In this document: one piece after another, positions 1-10,540 of the stretch | Numbering within the stretch: position 1 is the stretch's first letter | Layout: each line of letters begins with the position of its first letter | Origin: Sclerotiophoma versabilis | Lineage: Eukaryota; Ascomycota; Dothideomycetes; Pleosporales; Didymellaceae | Length of the DNA stretch: 64,000 nt | Reading direction: 5' to 3' | NCBI GenBank assembly: GCA_012274445.1 | Contig: JAAROD010000087.1 | Location: 682,001 to 746,000 of the forward strand | Notes under the pieces: model-generated | The model's input: the letters and a program-made list of their open reading frames with translations, nothing else | Told to the model about the DNA's origin: nothing | Databases searched by the model: none | Position numbers and translations under genes: made by a program

Positions 1-1124
1 GATTGCGACCGAAGAAGCCGCTTGGCCTTCCCGTGCGAGAGCCAGGCCTGAGCGTCTGCGCAGCCTGATTGGCCAGGACTAAGAAATCATTGATTGTGCT
101 TGGTTAAACACGTGAAAGGGACGCTGCCGAACATACAAGCCGGCCACTCGGGGTTAGGATCTAGCGAAGACGCCGGTGCAATCTGGGGAAGAGTTCAAGG
201 TATTAGCAAGGTGGTGAGACTCGTACTTGCCGAGCGTAGGCCGATGCAGAGCGCGCCTTTATGACGTCGCTCCCCCAAGGCTTCAAGCAAGAAGTGAGGA
301 AGTTCATTAGTGTGAAAATCCACATACTGGTAGATTTGGGGTGGAGCGTAATGACGATGATAGAGACGGAGAAATTGATGATGATAATGATGTCGACGTC
401 GTCTTGCAGGTCCGTGAACACGGCTTCCGGTCAGGCCCTGCAGATGTTGGCTGACATAACGATCCCTTCTCTCTTCGGCCGCCCGCTCACTCCACGATCA
501 GCTAACCTTTTCAACCCTCCACTTTGCCTCCCTAGGTTTACCCCCATCTGTCCGATGCTCAAACACGTTAGCTGCGGTGCCTGCCGAGCCAGCGAGACCC
601 CTTTGGAGAGACGCCGCGAAACAGTGCCGCTGCGGTAGCCGCAACATCTGCGCGGCCGAGAACCAGCACATGTATTGAAGCCCTACGTCAGAGCGTCTCG
701 AAAGGTATTCGCGGAGCTCGCGGTGCAACGTGGAGGCTGTGATGCTTCTCCGCGTTCCAAACGCAGGGCTGTAGCCAATCCGATACGTTCTCGCGTGACG
801 TCGGGTGCTGTGATTCGTGGCCTGACACTCTGGCACGCGGAGATGAACTTGAGTGGAGAGACCATGGCACAGCCTACTCGTGACATGCGTTTCCCCGCAC
901 AATGCTGCAGTATATACTTCCAACCATCTCCCGTGCCTGGTCGATTTTGAGGTACAACCTGTTTCAAACAGCCATCAGACACCATACTGAAGACATTCGA
1001 CGCGATCACCGTCCTTGGCTAAAGCGTTGAGCACCAACCAGGACGAATTCCAATATATAAACAACACCATAACGACATCGACTTCGATCAGCACCCCAAT
1101 CGAACAACACCAGTATCAACAGCA
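1..1124. other. Left-edge region without a supported gene
   Basis: Several short open frames on both strands overlap one another, and none has protein-like composition, a domain or a consistent splice model. The last 100 bases before the ATG at 1125 are AC-rich and pyrimidine-poor, with a TATA-like stretch near 1053-1058, and probably form the leader of the next gene. Confidence 0.5.
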
Positions 1125-1661
1125 ATGCCTTTCTCTCGGTTCACCCCACTGCTCCGCCAGAGGCTCTTCACCACGTCGGCAAGATCTCGCAACGCTATTG
1201 CCATCGGCGACGTCGCGGCTGAGGAACTAGCAGCAGCCTCAAAGGCTGTTCCTAAGCTTGGAAGGATTGCCAAATGGTATCTCCCTTCTATGGCGGTTGC
1301 CGCTGTGGGCATGATGTACATCCCAGCCAGCCTGTACCTTCCTCGCGCGGAACCAAAGCCTCGAACTGTCACTCTAGATGCTGCCAACCGTCACATCGGC
1401 TACAGCATCACCACTGCTCTCAACGAGTCCAACCGTGCCATCCACGTGCCTGCCGAGCTCACCCAGGAGCAGAAGAACCAGCAACTCATGGATCTTTACG
1501 GCGAGCGTTCCAGCCTTGAGGATATGGAGCGAGCTATTGCTGGGATGGAAGTCCGCGTCACAAGTCAGAAAGACAGGAACGCAGCACTCGAAGCAGCCTA
1601 CGGGGACAGGAGCAGCATCAAGGACTTGGAGCGAGCCATGCAAATTTACGAAGTCCAGTGA
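1125..1661 (+). CDS. Putative mitochondrial single-pass membrane protein
   Basis: This is a single-exon gene of 178 residues whose family I do not recognise. The N-terminus is rich in Arg, Ser and Phe and lacks acidic residues for about 25 positions, as expected of a mitochondrial presequence. A hydrophobic segment at about residues 48-70 (from WYLPSMAV) is likely one membrane span. The C-terminal part holds two copies of a 14-residue element, YG(E/D)RSS(L/I)(E/K)D(M/L)ERA(I/M), separated by about 35 residues, and is probably helical. The start at 1125 is the first ATG after an AC-rich leader and gives the presequence directly. Mitochondrial location is inferred from composition only; function is unknown. 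Confidence 0.75.
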   Translation: MPFSRFTPLLRQRLFTTSARSRNAIAIGDVAAEELAAASKAVPKLGRIAKWYLPSMAVAAVGMMYIPASLYLPRAEPKPRTVTLDAANRHIGYSITTALNESNRAIHVPAELTQEQKNQQLMDLYGERSSLEDMERAIAGMEVRVTSQKDRNAALEAAYGDRSSIKDLERAMQIYEVQ

Positions 1662-3355
1662 TTACATCAGGATAAATGTATGATCAGAGACGCACAGCCA
1701 CCAGCTTGTAGCTGAAGTGAGCACCAGCCGCTTCTCGCTGAGAAGCAGGGCACAACAGGAAGGCAGAAGGGAACACAATGCACGCACGACGCTGCAAGTC
1801 ACACCGCCAGGGCACGAGAAGACCGTCACCGCAAAGATCAAGACGCTCAAAACCCATCCCTCGCGAAGTGGAGGAGCAAGATGAAGGCATGCGATTCGCA
1901 TCCGAACAGGGTGCCGAACCAGACTGGAAGCAAGACTGTCTACAAGACAGCTATGAAATCATGAAGGTCATGAATATCCTTAGCATATGTCTCTATATGT
2001 TCAATACAAAATATATCAATCACAACCATTACCAGCTCTTTTTTAAAGTTCCCTGACATTCGTTCCTGTCTGCCCCTACTTGTTTGCTTTTCTGCATCAC
2101 CTCCTGACGTTGCACAAAATCATAATCTCTCCTGACAGCGGTGGTCTGCCCACTCAATCCATGTCTGTTGCAAAAGCCGATAACACCCGAACCCACCCGA
2201 CGGCCGCGCGACGCAACACCAACAGAGCCGCATGTCTGTGCTTTAGCATCTCAGCCTCCACGTACCGAAACCCTCCGTCATCGTACTTCTGGTGTGGATT
2301 TATGCGGAAAATTTTCAATAAGGTCGAGGAGGTGAGATCATCCTCGGTGCTTCAAAAACTCTTTGAAGATTGGAAGATGGGCTTACTTGACATTTTTCCA
2401 GACGACCAATAGTTGCTGACATTCGACTTTGTGGGTTGATGCCTTACTGCAGGCGGTGTCTGCGAAGCTTCGATATTTGTCAAGTCACCGCTGATATTGT
2501 TGACCGGAGCATTGTAGCATGATGGGAAGCCCATCACTTAACAAATAATAATCACTCGATGGGTTATGGCACTGTACCAGACGACACTTGAACGCCGTGA
2601 GGGATGCGTGTGTATACATTACTAATGACAATTCTAATCACTACCCCCAGTGATGCCATCCACGTTGCATGTGTATGGTACGGGTCCGAGTTGTACCCAG
2701 CTCATTGCAAACTGACGCGCATGTTTCTTTCTATCATAGGCTCACTACCTATTCAACACGCTGACCCTAAGGGGAACAATTATTGTATATGGACTTCTAT
2801 TAGCGACGGCGTGGCGTTTTACTTTCGCATCGATGATGGCACAGAACCAGACTACCGTGTAGAGAAGTGATTTTGCGCCACTGACGAGGCTCCTAACGCG
2901 CTGAAGTCTCGCATCTGTAATGTTGTGAAACGAGTGGACGGACTTGCGGTAGCTCGACAAAGTAAAGAAATGGCTGTCAAGTTTGGTTGGGAAGAAAACC
3001 GTGGAATACACAGTGCCCTTCGTTTTATGGTGGGAGGTCAGGAGCGAGGATCGATCATGACTTGCGACATCATGAAGGAGGCTGACGGGCTGCATACTGG
3101 CGCACCTAGCTAGAGATTAGATCCATCGGAAGTCCTTCGTGCTTTGCTTGGATGACTTGATGCATGTTTCGAAATCTTTTATTGAGATCGATATGTGATA
3201 AATATGTACTACAACCATCTGCTTCTACTACCAGAGTATCAATTACAAATTTCGTCCCAGACGCTATCGTCTCTTTCCCTTTTATCTGCAATGCTCACTG
3301 CAATCGCCATCTGTCTCCTTGGGGTATCATTCGAATTTCTGACCAAGCCCAGCTC
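1662..3355. other. Intergenic region, no supported gene
   Basis: Open frames here are short and mutually overlapping. None shows a recognisable motif, signal peptide or pair of splice sites. Nothing functional could be identified. Confidence 0.5.
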
Positions 3356-4017
3356 TTACATCAGGAAGTATGCGAATGCACCAGCTAGACCAGCAAAGGT
3401 GATGCTGCCAGACATGTGCGAAGCCGCACCAGTCGAGGATGGTGCTGCGCCTGATGCAGTGCCGGATGGTGATGTCGAGGAGGCACTGCTCTCTGTGAGG
3501 TTGCCACCTGTGCCAGCCTTGACGGTAGGCGATACATTGTTGTCGACCTCTGCAGAAGCATTCTTGAAGGCAGCCAGAGTCCTTGCACCAGTGGCACTGC
3601 AGGGTGTTAGTATGAATACGTCTCGGACCTGAAGTATGCGACTTACGGTGGGTTGATCACACCGACCATGCCATTCTGGCAATGCTTGCCTTGCGTGCAA
3701 TAGAACCAGACAGGAGCTGAAGCGTTGGTCACTTCATAAGTGAAAGTCCAATTCGCTACTTTCTGTGCGTCACTGGTAGGAACAAAACCAGACCAGAAGC
3801 CGTTGTTCATGGGAGTGCATGGCGAGTTGAAGGCAGCCTGAGCGATGGAGTGGTTCTTAGGCCAGAAGCTGAAAGTGACTGTGTCACCCTCTGCTGCGGT
3901 GATTGTGTCAGGCTTGAAGACCAGTTCGCCGGTCTTGGTTCCAACGGCAACCTTGTGTTCCATTGCCAGTGCGGAGCCGGCGAGGGCGGTAGCGGTGAAG
4001 AGTGTAGAGAAAAGCAT
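3356..4017 (-). CDS. GPI-anchored cupredoxin (plastocyanin-like, serine/alanine-rich tail)
   Basis: Exons are 4017..3647 and 3596..3356, with a 50-nt intron (GTAAGT...CTGCAG), giving 203 residues. Residues 1-18 form a signal peptide ending in ALA. The body is a cupredoxin fold: NHS supplies the first His, and YCTQGKHCQNGM supplies Cys, His and Met in type-1 copper spacing, so the four ligands appear intact. Exon 2 encodes a Ser/Ala/Gly/Thr-rich linker and ends in a hydrophobic stretch without a charged tail, a GPI-attachment signal. Family knowledge: such fungal extracellular cupredoxins sit at the plasma membrane or cell wall; their substrates are mostly unknown. The exon junction restores the frame (NPP|ATG). 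Confidence 0.88.
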
Positions 4018-4171
4018 TGTGATTGGTTGTGAGAGGAAGAGTCTAGCTCGTGTGGGTAATGGTAGTGAATGCGGTAGTGGAAACGTAAAGGTGATGATGT
4101 GAAACTAGAAGAGAAGAGAAGAATGGGCCTGCCTGATGAGTTGGTTCTGCAATTGAGATCATTTGAGGTGG

Positions 4172-4178
4172 TTTTATA
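4172..4178 (-). promoter_or_regulatory. TATA box of the cupredoxin gene
   Basis: On the minus strand the sequence reads TATAAAA, 155 bases before the start codon. The position suits a fungal core promoter with a leader of about 100 nt. Transcription start was not determined. Confidence 0.45.
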
Positions 4179-5613
4179 TCATATAAGAGATGCGTTGCCG
4201 CCGGGCTGAGCATCCCCAAGATGGCAATATTGGCCTGAGTAGGCTATAGCGGAACGACTTCGAGACCTTGGACGTCGCGAAGGCACGAAGAAACGATGCC
4301 TTGATACCCGAATCTTCGTTTCCAGGAACGACTTGGGATAGAACGAAGGGCTACGATTGGACACCGAGATGATAAGCGCCTGGGTATAGCCACAGGCCTC
4401 TGGGCAGCGTGATTCCGACTGAGAACCTCCTCTGTGGCTGAAGACATCTCGGCGGTTAGGGTGTGAGTCTGAAGTCTGTTGTGTTTCTGCCACTTGGATG
4501 AAACTTGATGGCCGCTGTCGTTGGAGACACGGAATGTGTGGAGCCCTTGCTAGCGCCAGTTTAGCGCGTACAACCCCACATTTACCAGCCTCGCGCCTGT
4601 CCCCTTCTCTGTGACAGCGCAACCACCGGCAATAACGGCCGCTTATCGCCCTGACATCTGAGAGACTGACTTGTTTGACAAGGCGCTGGCATGTCTCGAA
4701 CAATGTTCCTAGACTTGACGTCTAAAGAGTACACAGCAGTGCTACCGACACAGTCATCGTAATTCTTCAGCTCATTACCAATCCTTGGGGTTCTGTGTCT
4801 TTAACAAGTGAATCCTCATAATGACAGCTCAGGTGCTATCTATGGGTACAGACCGAGTCGTTAGCTTGCATTGACCCGGTGCTCAGATCAACACACGGTT
4901 TCGAGAACACTCCGTGGAGACGCACCGTCCACCCTCACTGTTGTCGACCTGCGTTCAGCGGTGTAGCTGATTGCTACACACATACACACGCAGAGCTCGC
5001 TGTCGACTCTGACTGCTTCTGAGAGACGCCAAAACTTCCTCTCAGCCGCTCGAGCACGGCCCTGCGACAGTACTACATTAGCAGCGCCGTGCGATCAAAC
5101 CTCATGGATCCTGGCGTGGAGACTACTTTCGCCACAGCCGGCAGGGTCACCTTTGGCTTTACCCCTTTCGACACTGGGGTTTACGACTTGACCCTAGGAT
5201 AACCTGACCGTATTTGCGAAAGGCAACCTTGCGCTGCGATATGTATTGATCGTTGTCGAGCATTACTTGTTGGGGACGACGCGGATGTAACCAGCTGTCA
5301 GCTAGCCCGGTAGGCTCGGACAATTCTTTCGCTTGTGCACCTCAAAGCCAGCCGGACCCGCTCTAACTCTGCCAAAAATATATCCGCCTCCACATCTTCT
5401 CTCGTGTTCATCGACGCTATGAGCTCACCTGCTCTATTTGCCTGTCAAGCACCACCTGCACACAGTCACCTGCGCTGACGCTTGCAGCTAGCCTCAGAAT
5501 ATAGTCTACCAAGCCATGGATCTCCCTCGTTTTCTGCCCATCGTTACCATGTACGACTGTTGCTATGACGAAAGTATGGAATGAAGCTGTATACGGCAAG
5601 CGGAGTAGGTGAG
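4179..5613. other. Intergenic region, no supported gene
   Basis: The longest frame (minus strand, 4179-4703) has Arg/Ser-rich composition of shadow type, and no homologue is recognisable. The final 150 bases belong to the promoter of the cerato-platanin gene. Confidence 0.45.
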
Positions 5614-5620
5614 TATAAAG
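5614..5620 (+). promoter_or_regulatory. TATA box of the cerato-platanin gene
   Basis: TATAAAG lies 142 bases before the ATG at 5756. It is followed by a C/A-rich leader with many CAA and TC steps, the usual look of strongly expressed fungal secreted-protein genes. Confidence 0.5.
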
Positions 5621-5755
5621 ATGGCCATGGTCGCAGATGGCAAATATCATCAGCTCGAACAACCATCCAAGCACCAGCTTCTTTCCACAGCTACAAGTCA
5701 ACCGACACACAAACTCGACTCAATTTCCCACCGATCTCCCTACGTCAAATTCAAA

Positions 5756-6222
5756 ATGAAGTTCTCCCTGTCCGCAATCGCTCTTGGCCTTGCCAGCATT
5801 ACTTCTGCTATCTCTGGTACGTTCGAAGAACATTTTTCAAAAGAACAATAGCGCTAACATGCATAGTTTCTTATGACACCGGTTACGATGACGGAAGCCG
5901 TGCCTTGACCGCTTTGTCCTGCTCTGACGGCGCAAACGGCCTCATCACCAGGTTCGGATGGACCACCCAGGCCAACGTCCCCTCGTTCCCTCACATTGGC
6001 GGTTACCAGGGAGTTGAGGGGTGGAACTCTGCACAGTGTGGTACTTGCTACGGCGTCACATACAACGGCAAGACCGTCTACGTCCTGGCTGTTGACCACA
6101 CCGCTACTGGTTTCAACCTCGCCAAGGCAGCTATGGATGAGCTCACTAACGGTCAGGCTGCACAGCTTGGACGCATCGATGCTCAGTATGCGCAGGTGCC
6201 CACCAGCAACTGTGGCTTCTAA
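5756..6222 (+). CDS. Cerato-platanin family secreted protein
   Basis: Exons are 5756..5816 and 5867..6222. The 50-nt intron starts GTACGT, carries a GCTAAC branch site and ends in ATAG. The product is 138 residues: a signal peptide of about 18 residues, then VSYDTGYDD at the mature N-terminus. The mature protein has four Cys (SCSDG, QCGTC, NCGF), the number and layout that form the two conserved disulfides of the family. Family knowledge: cerato-platanins are small cell-wall or secreted proteins with an expansin-like double-psi barrel that bind chitin oligomers, and several elicit plant defence. Length matches the family. The first in-frame upstream ATG (5609) would give no signal peptide, so 5756 is the start. 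Confidence 0.95.
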
Positions 6223-6401
6223 AGTGCACGACTTTGAAGAAGGACCATAGTCGACTATGAATGGTGCTTAAAAGCGAAAACGGCCGACGGGAACTATTAA
6301 TGTTTATTGCCTAAACAGTGCATTGCATAGCGTGGATACTGCATTTATAATAGCGAGTCATTCCTTACGAAGATAGCTACGAATCATCATATATTCACTG
6401 A

Positions 6402-7736
6402 CTATACCGCTGTTCTTGCTCTCTTGTTGACCACTTCCATCAACCTCCACAATGCCTCCGCGTCCTCTTCATCACACTCAGGGAACTTCACATGCCAATA
6501 TTCGGGATTCGGGTGTCCACCATTACGATAGAATTCGTAGGAAGTGGTTCCCCTGCCATGCCATGGATCTAGCCAGTGGGGTATGGTACCACGGTCAAAA
6601 AAATGATACCTGTTAGCCCTGAATTTGTTGGTCAGATTGTAACGGTAGTCGAAGGCATCGTCGGTCCAATCGCAATCTGAACCGCACATGGCGAAACGCT
6701 CGAGATGGGGTAGGCCGGATCGAAAACGGCCAAGGACTTGATACCAGCGCAGAGGTATCAGTTTGAAATAGGGACAGTAGCTATCCCCTTCTGCTTGTAA
6801 ATCGGGGAAATTGAGTCGAGCCATATTATCCTTTTCTGCCATTCTCAAGGCCGGGATGATAGGACAGTCGTCGAGCAGCAACTGCTTGAGTGTAGATCTG
6901 TGTGATAATATCCAGTCGATTTGCCAGTCGTGTGCAATAGTCCAGTTACCGAAACTAAGAGATTCAAGGCATGGAAAAGTTCCAATTTGGTGAAAGGGAA
7001 CGTAAGGATAGACCCCCCACATGCACGTGTAGCTGTAGAGCGTGAGGTGTGTCAGGTGTGACAACATTGGCTTGAGCCAAAGCTCTGGTAAATCGACGGT
7101 GAAGCCTCCATGCACAGCTGCAAAGTCGAGGTCGTGCTGCTCCATGACCTCTGTGGCTATCTGGAGATGTAGGCCGGTGAGCCTGTCTCTAACAGCCTGG
7201 AAAGTCTCCGACTCTAAAATCCGTCTGTCCATGTGATCTTGCAAATCCTTGATAGATAAAACCTTCAGTGTCTCGGCATCTTCTAATGCCTTGAACACCA
7301 TCTCCAAGACTCCGCTTCGGAACTCTGGCGTCTCGTTAACATCTTGTTGATACCCGCTACCTATCCAGGTGTCCAACTCTGCTGCACATTCCTCGGAAAA
7401 GTTCAATTGCAGCTCTTGCAGGTTTTCAAAGCTGCAGAGTGAACCAATTGCTTCAGCAAAGTTGTCAAGGAGTTCTGATTCTTCTTGAGGATCGTTGGGT
7501 TCGAGGGAAGCGTTGATGATCAAACGTCGAACTTCTTTGCAGTATTCGGACTGCATAAGTTCGGTGAGTGCCTCTGCACTTTCATCTGTGTGATTGAGAA
7601 CCGCTGTGCGAAAGAGTTCTTCGGTAGCTAGTGTTCCCAGCTCTTTGTTGACCAGTCGTAATTGTTTGAGAGTATCGGCATCGTCGTCAAGAAGTTCGAT
7701 ACAGAGCCGTCTAAGCTCTATCGGAAGTCGCAACAT
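6402..7736 (-). CDS. F-box-like protein
   Basis: A single exon gives 444 residues. The N-terminus (MLRLPIELRRLCIELLDD, then DTLKQLRLVNKELGTLATEELF) has the LP-x-E-L...L..VNK pattern of a fungal F-box. The rest contains irregular leucine-rich stretches such as LSHLTHLTLYSY and FPCLESLSFGNW, consistent with degenerate leucine-rich repeats used for substrate recognition. Family knowledge: F-box proteins dock substrates to SCF ubiquitin ligases. It overlaps no neighbour and is convergent with the cerato-platanin gene, with 179 bases between the two stop codons. The substrate is unknown. Confidence 0.78.
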   Translation of the reverse strand: MLRLPIELRRLCIELLDDDADTLKQLRLVNKELGTLATEELFRTAVLNHTDESAEALTELMQSEYCKEVRRLIINASLEPNDPQEESELLDNFAEAIGSLCSFENLQELQLNFSEECAAELDTWIGSGYQQDVNETPEFRSGVLEMVFKALEDAETLKVLSIKDLQDHMDRRILESETFQAVRDRLTGLHLQIATEVMEQHDLDFAAVHGGFTVDLPELWLKPMLSHLTHLTLYSYTCMWGVYPYVPFHQIGTFPCLESLSFGNWTIAHDWQIDWILSHRSTLKQLLLDDCPIIPALRMAEKDNMARLNFPDLQAEGDSYCPYFKLIPLRWYQVLGRFRSGLPHLERFAMCGSDCDWTDDAFDYRYNLTNKFRANRYHFFDRGTIPHWLDPWHGRGTTSYEFYRNGGHPNPEYWHVKFPECDEEDAEALWRLMEVVNKRARTAV

Positions 7737-9436
7737 ATCGTGTGCCCAGCGGAAAGGAAACGAAGGCTGAGGTTGACGGAGAAGAAAGCTGTAAGGAGCC
7801 TTTCAAATGTGATGGCGCTAGGCTGCCACCTTGTCCTAGGATTGTGAAAAATTTCGCTTCTATCGACTCTTCGCAATAATTATGAGGATAGCGCTTTGCG
7901 AGTAGATTTCGTTGCGATACCGCCTGATGGATGTGCGACTAGTCCATGGGCGCCTGAAACTAGGTAGGCAATGAGCTCCACTCTCAAAAATTCGTTAGTG
8001 TCTTATATCCGTGCCGGCAATACATTGACACTTTCAGAATTGTAACCAGAAAACCTTGCCCTTCTATAATGACTGCTACATCGTTCACAACAGTATTCTG
8101 GCCAATGAACCGGGCTATGTGGATCATGCAGACTTCCGTATCGGTCAGGTTTACGAGCACATTTTCGCATACCAAATAATCCGCCGTGGGCGAGCTGGTA
8201 CAGCTGGTACAGCCTTGGATGGATTCGTCCTGCCTTTAGTCCCTTTTTGATGTCATAGAAGCTCAAATATTCGTCGCGAACTCTCTTTTCAACTCGAGAC
8301 AGAACTTCTTGGTGACAACGTAGTAACTCGAAAACTCCAAAGCCTGATACGTGGAACATTCGAGAGAGCTCAAGTTAAAGACTGGGTAGGTTCAACCAGA
8401 ATATCCCAGATGACCATGCAATACATCAAGTTCGTACAGGACTGCCATCTTGAGTATGTGCTACGGAAGATGTGGTGCGTGCTCCTAGAGTTGACGGTCA
8501 TCTTGTGGCCTCTCTATAAGTGATGACCATCGATGCAGCTGCAACCCATTTGCAGACCCTATCGGTGCTACGCTGAAGGTCTCTTTGTTGCTACCAGCTC
8601 TGGTGAAAAAGCAAAGCTCCAACAAGCCAGAGGTATGGTATAGGCAGTGATACGCTTTCGGAGGATACGACTGACACGAAACAACCATGAGAGAAGAATC
8701 AGAAATTGCGAAGCAAATATGAGCTTCAGGGCGCAAGGGACTTGCAGATGGGGCTGCGGCCAATGGGTGTCCATAAGAGGCAAGAAGCTACAATCCAGGG
8801 ACATCTGCTTTGCATAATAAGAGTGTCAATGCCTTGCGAGGTGAAGAGAGTAGCATGCTGGAGTCAGTCGTTCTCTGGGAGGGTGATGTCCAAGTTTAGG
8901 TAGTGACCCCCCAACTCCAGAATGAGGAACCCGCACTAGTCCAGTGATGCCTTCAGTGTTTTGATCCTTTTCTCGTACCTTGGAACTTATACACAAGTCG
9001 TCAAAAATCACAATATTTGGTCGTCTCGTCTTTTGTAAGACGGTTCTATGAGCTCTTTACGATGTCCCTTACCAAATTTTGCTCATGAGAGTACTCTAGC
9101 ACACCGTGGGCATCTGCCGACTTCCGCTTCTTCTTCTTGGCGCCCAGAGACGGGTTCTTTTGCCATGATCCAAGCACACGTGTAGGTAACGGTCATGCTC
9201 ATTGCATGAAACTATCTCACGTGTACGCTATCCATCATTTTATTTGCTAGTGGTGTCGTTTACAAACCTTTGCGGCGCGATATTAAGAGATGTAACAAGT
9301 TCTTGGCCGCAAATTCTGTCCACTGACACCCGCAACTGTGGCGTTTGTTCCACACAGCCTCGACGATCTACTCTTGAAGAGGACTCGCGTGATTGCTGTA
9401 CTCGTGATAAGGCGGATGTAATACAGTATGGACAAG
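7737..9436. other. Gene-poor stretch with a possible decayed coding fragment
   Basis: On the minus strand, 8359-8190 encodes a protein-like stretch starting MFHVSGFGVFELL, and 8175-7984 continues in another frame (VNLTDTEVCMIHIARF). The two meet near a direct 9-base duplication of CTGGTACAG at about 8193-8212. No start, splice sites or domain join them convincingly, so I treat this as a possible gene relic. The rest shows nothing. Confidence 0.25.
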
Positions 9437-9442
9437 TATAAG
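9437..9442 (+). promoter_or_regulatory. TATA-like element of the pyrophosphatase gene
   Basis: TATAAG occurs 58 bases before the ATG at 9500, close for a fungal TATA element and implying a short leader. Confidence 0.3.
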
Positions 9443-9499
9443 AGTAGCCCTCGGAAACACGTCATGTTTGCGACTTGAGATCGTGCAACAAAAGCCACC

Positions 9500-10540
9500 A
9501 TGAAAGTCGGTATCATTTCGCTCGCTTTCTTAGGTCTTTCTGGTGCCATTTCAAGCAAGTCTTCCGGAGCCAGGCATACTCCATGTTCTATATTCAACGC
9601 CTCGAAGTTGAGTCTTCGAGAAAGTGGCAACCGCAACACTTTGGTAAGATGCACATTGCAAAACTCGCCCGCAGGACTGACACAAAGTCAGGAGTGGCGC
9701 ATGTGGTTAGAGTTGAATGGCAATCCCATCTCTCCATGGCACGATGTCCCGTTGTACCCAAGCACCAACGATACATCTGTCGTGAACTTCGTTGTGGAGA
9801 TCCCTCGCTGGACTGCAGGCAAGATTGAGATCAAGCGAAACGAACCCCTCAACCCGATCTTTCACGATGAAAGAGACAATGCACCGCGTTTCAGGGAGAA
9901 TGTTTGGCCTTACAAGGCGTACCCGTTCTTGTACGGATCCATCCCGCAAACCTGGGAATCTCCAAATTTCAATCACACCTTCACCGGCTACCCAGGCGAC
10001 AACGACCCGATGGATCTCTTTGACATAGGCCAAGATCCTGGATACTACGGCCAAGTGAAGCAAGTAAAGATCCTTGGAGGCCTCGCGGTTGTTGACGACG
10101 ATGAGACGGACTGGAAGATGATGGGCATCGATATAAATGATCCTCTCGCAGCGCTTGTCAACTCTGTCGAAGATGTCGAGAAGTACCGCCCTGGTACTAC
10201 CCAAGCTTCCTATAACTGGTTTGCTGGCTTCAAGGCAAAGAAGACACCCATTATTGGTAAAAAGTACCAGAACCAGACCTTCTGCCTGCGTCAAGTTGCT
10301 GAGAGTCACGATTTCTGGAAAGAGTTAGTCGCAGGCACAGCCAGTCCTAACGAGGTCAAATTCGTACAGACGTCCAACGATGACTTGGACAGTTATACGA
10401 GCTGCGAGAAAGCAACCAAGAACTTCAAACTGCCAAAGAAGAACAAGCCTGGTAAGCCGGCTGAGGTCCCTGAAAAGTACAAAGGATGGTTCTTCTACAG
10501 CGCGGAGGGTAAGTTGTTGAACCCAGACACGCGGAACTAG
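9500..10540 (+). CDS. Secreted inorganic pyrophosphatase, family I
   Basis: Exons are 9500..9643 and 9692..10540, giving 330 residues. The 48-nt intron (GTAAGA, CTGAC branch, TCAG) has no in-frame stop. Splicing it joins NTL to EWRMWLELNG, which matches the conserved TLE-(Y/W)-R/K start of the eukaryotic PPase core; reading through inserts 16 unrelated residues. The family signature DNDPMD is present, as are VEIPRW, the VGQVK-like stretch GQVKQVKILG, DETDWK and DINDP. Family knowledge: the enzyme hydrolyses pyrophosphate to phosphate using Mg2+. Unlike the cytosolic housekeeping enzyme, this one starts with a clear signal peptide (MKVGIISLAFLGLSGAIS) and has several N-glycosylation sequons (NAS, NDT, NHT, NQT), so it probably acts outside the cell or in the vacuole. 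The ATG sits in a GCCACC context. Confidence 0.92.
   Translation: MKVGIISLAFLGLSGAISSKSSGARHTPCSIFNASKLSLRESGNRNTLVRCTLQNSPAGLTQSQEWRMWLELNGNPISPWHDVPLYPSTNDTSVVNFVVEIPRWTAGKIEIKRNEPLNPIFHDERDNAPRFRENVWPYKAYPFLYGSIPQTWESPNFNHTFTGYPGDNDPMDLFDIGQDPGYYGQVKQVKILGGLAVVDDDETDWKMMGIDINDPLAALVNSVEDVEKYRPGTTQASYNWFAGFKAKKTPIIGKKYQNQTFCLRQVAESHDFWKELVAGTASPNEVKFVQTSNDDLDSYTSCEKATKNFKLPKKNKPGKPAEVPEKYKGWFFYSAEGKLLNPDTRN

Noticed and set aside
4179..4703. 174-residue minus-strand frame
   Set aside because: Arg/Ser/Gln-rich without domain, signal peptide, leader or partner exon; judged to be chance.
9707..10309. 200-residue minus-strand open frame
   Set aside because: Fully antisense to the pyrophosphatase, with no domain and no start context.
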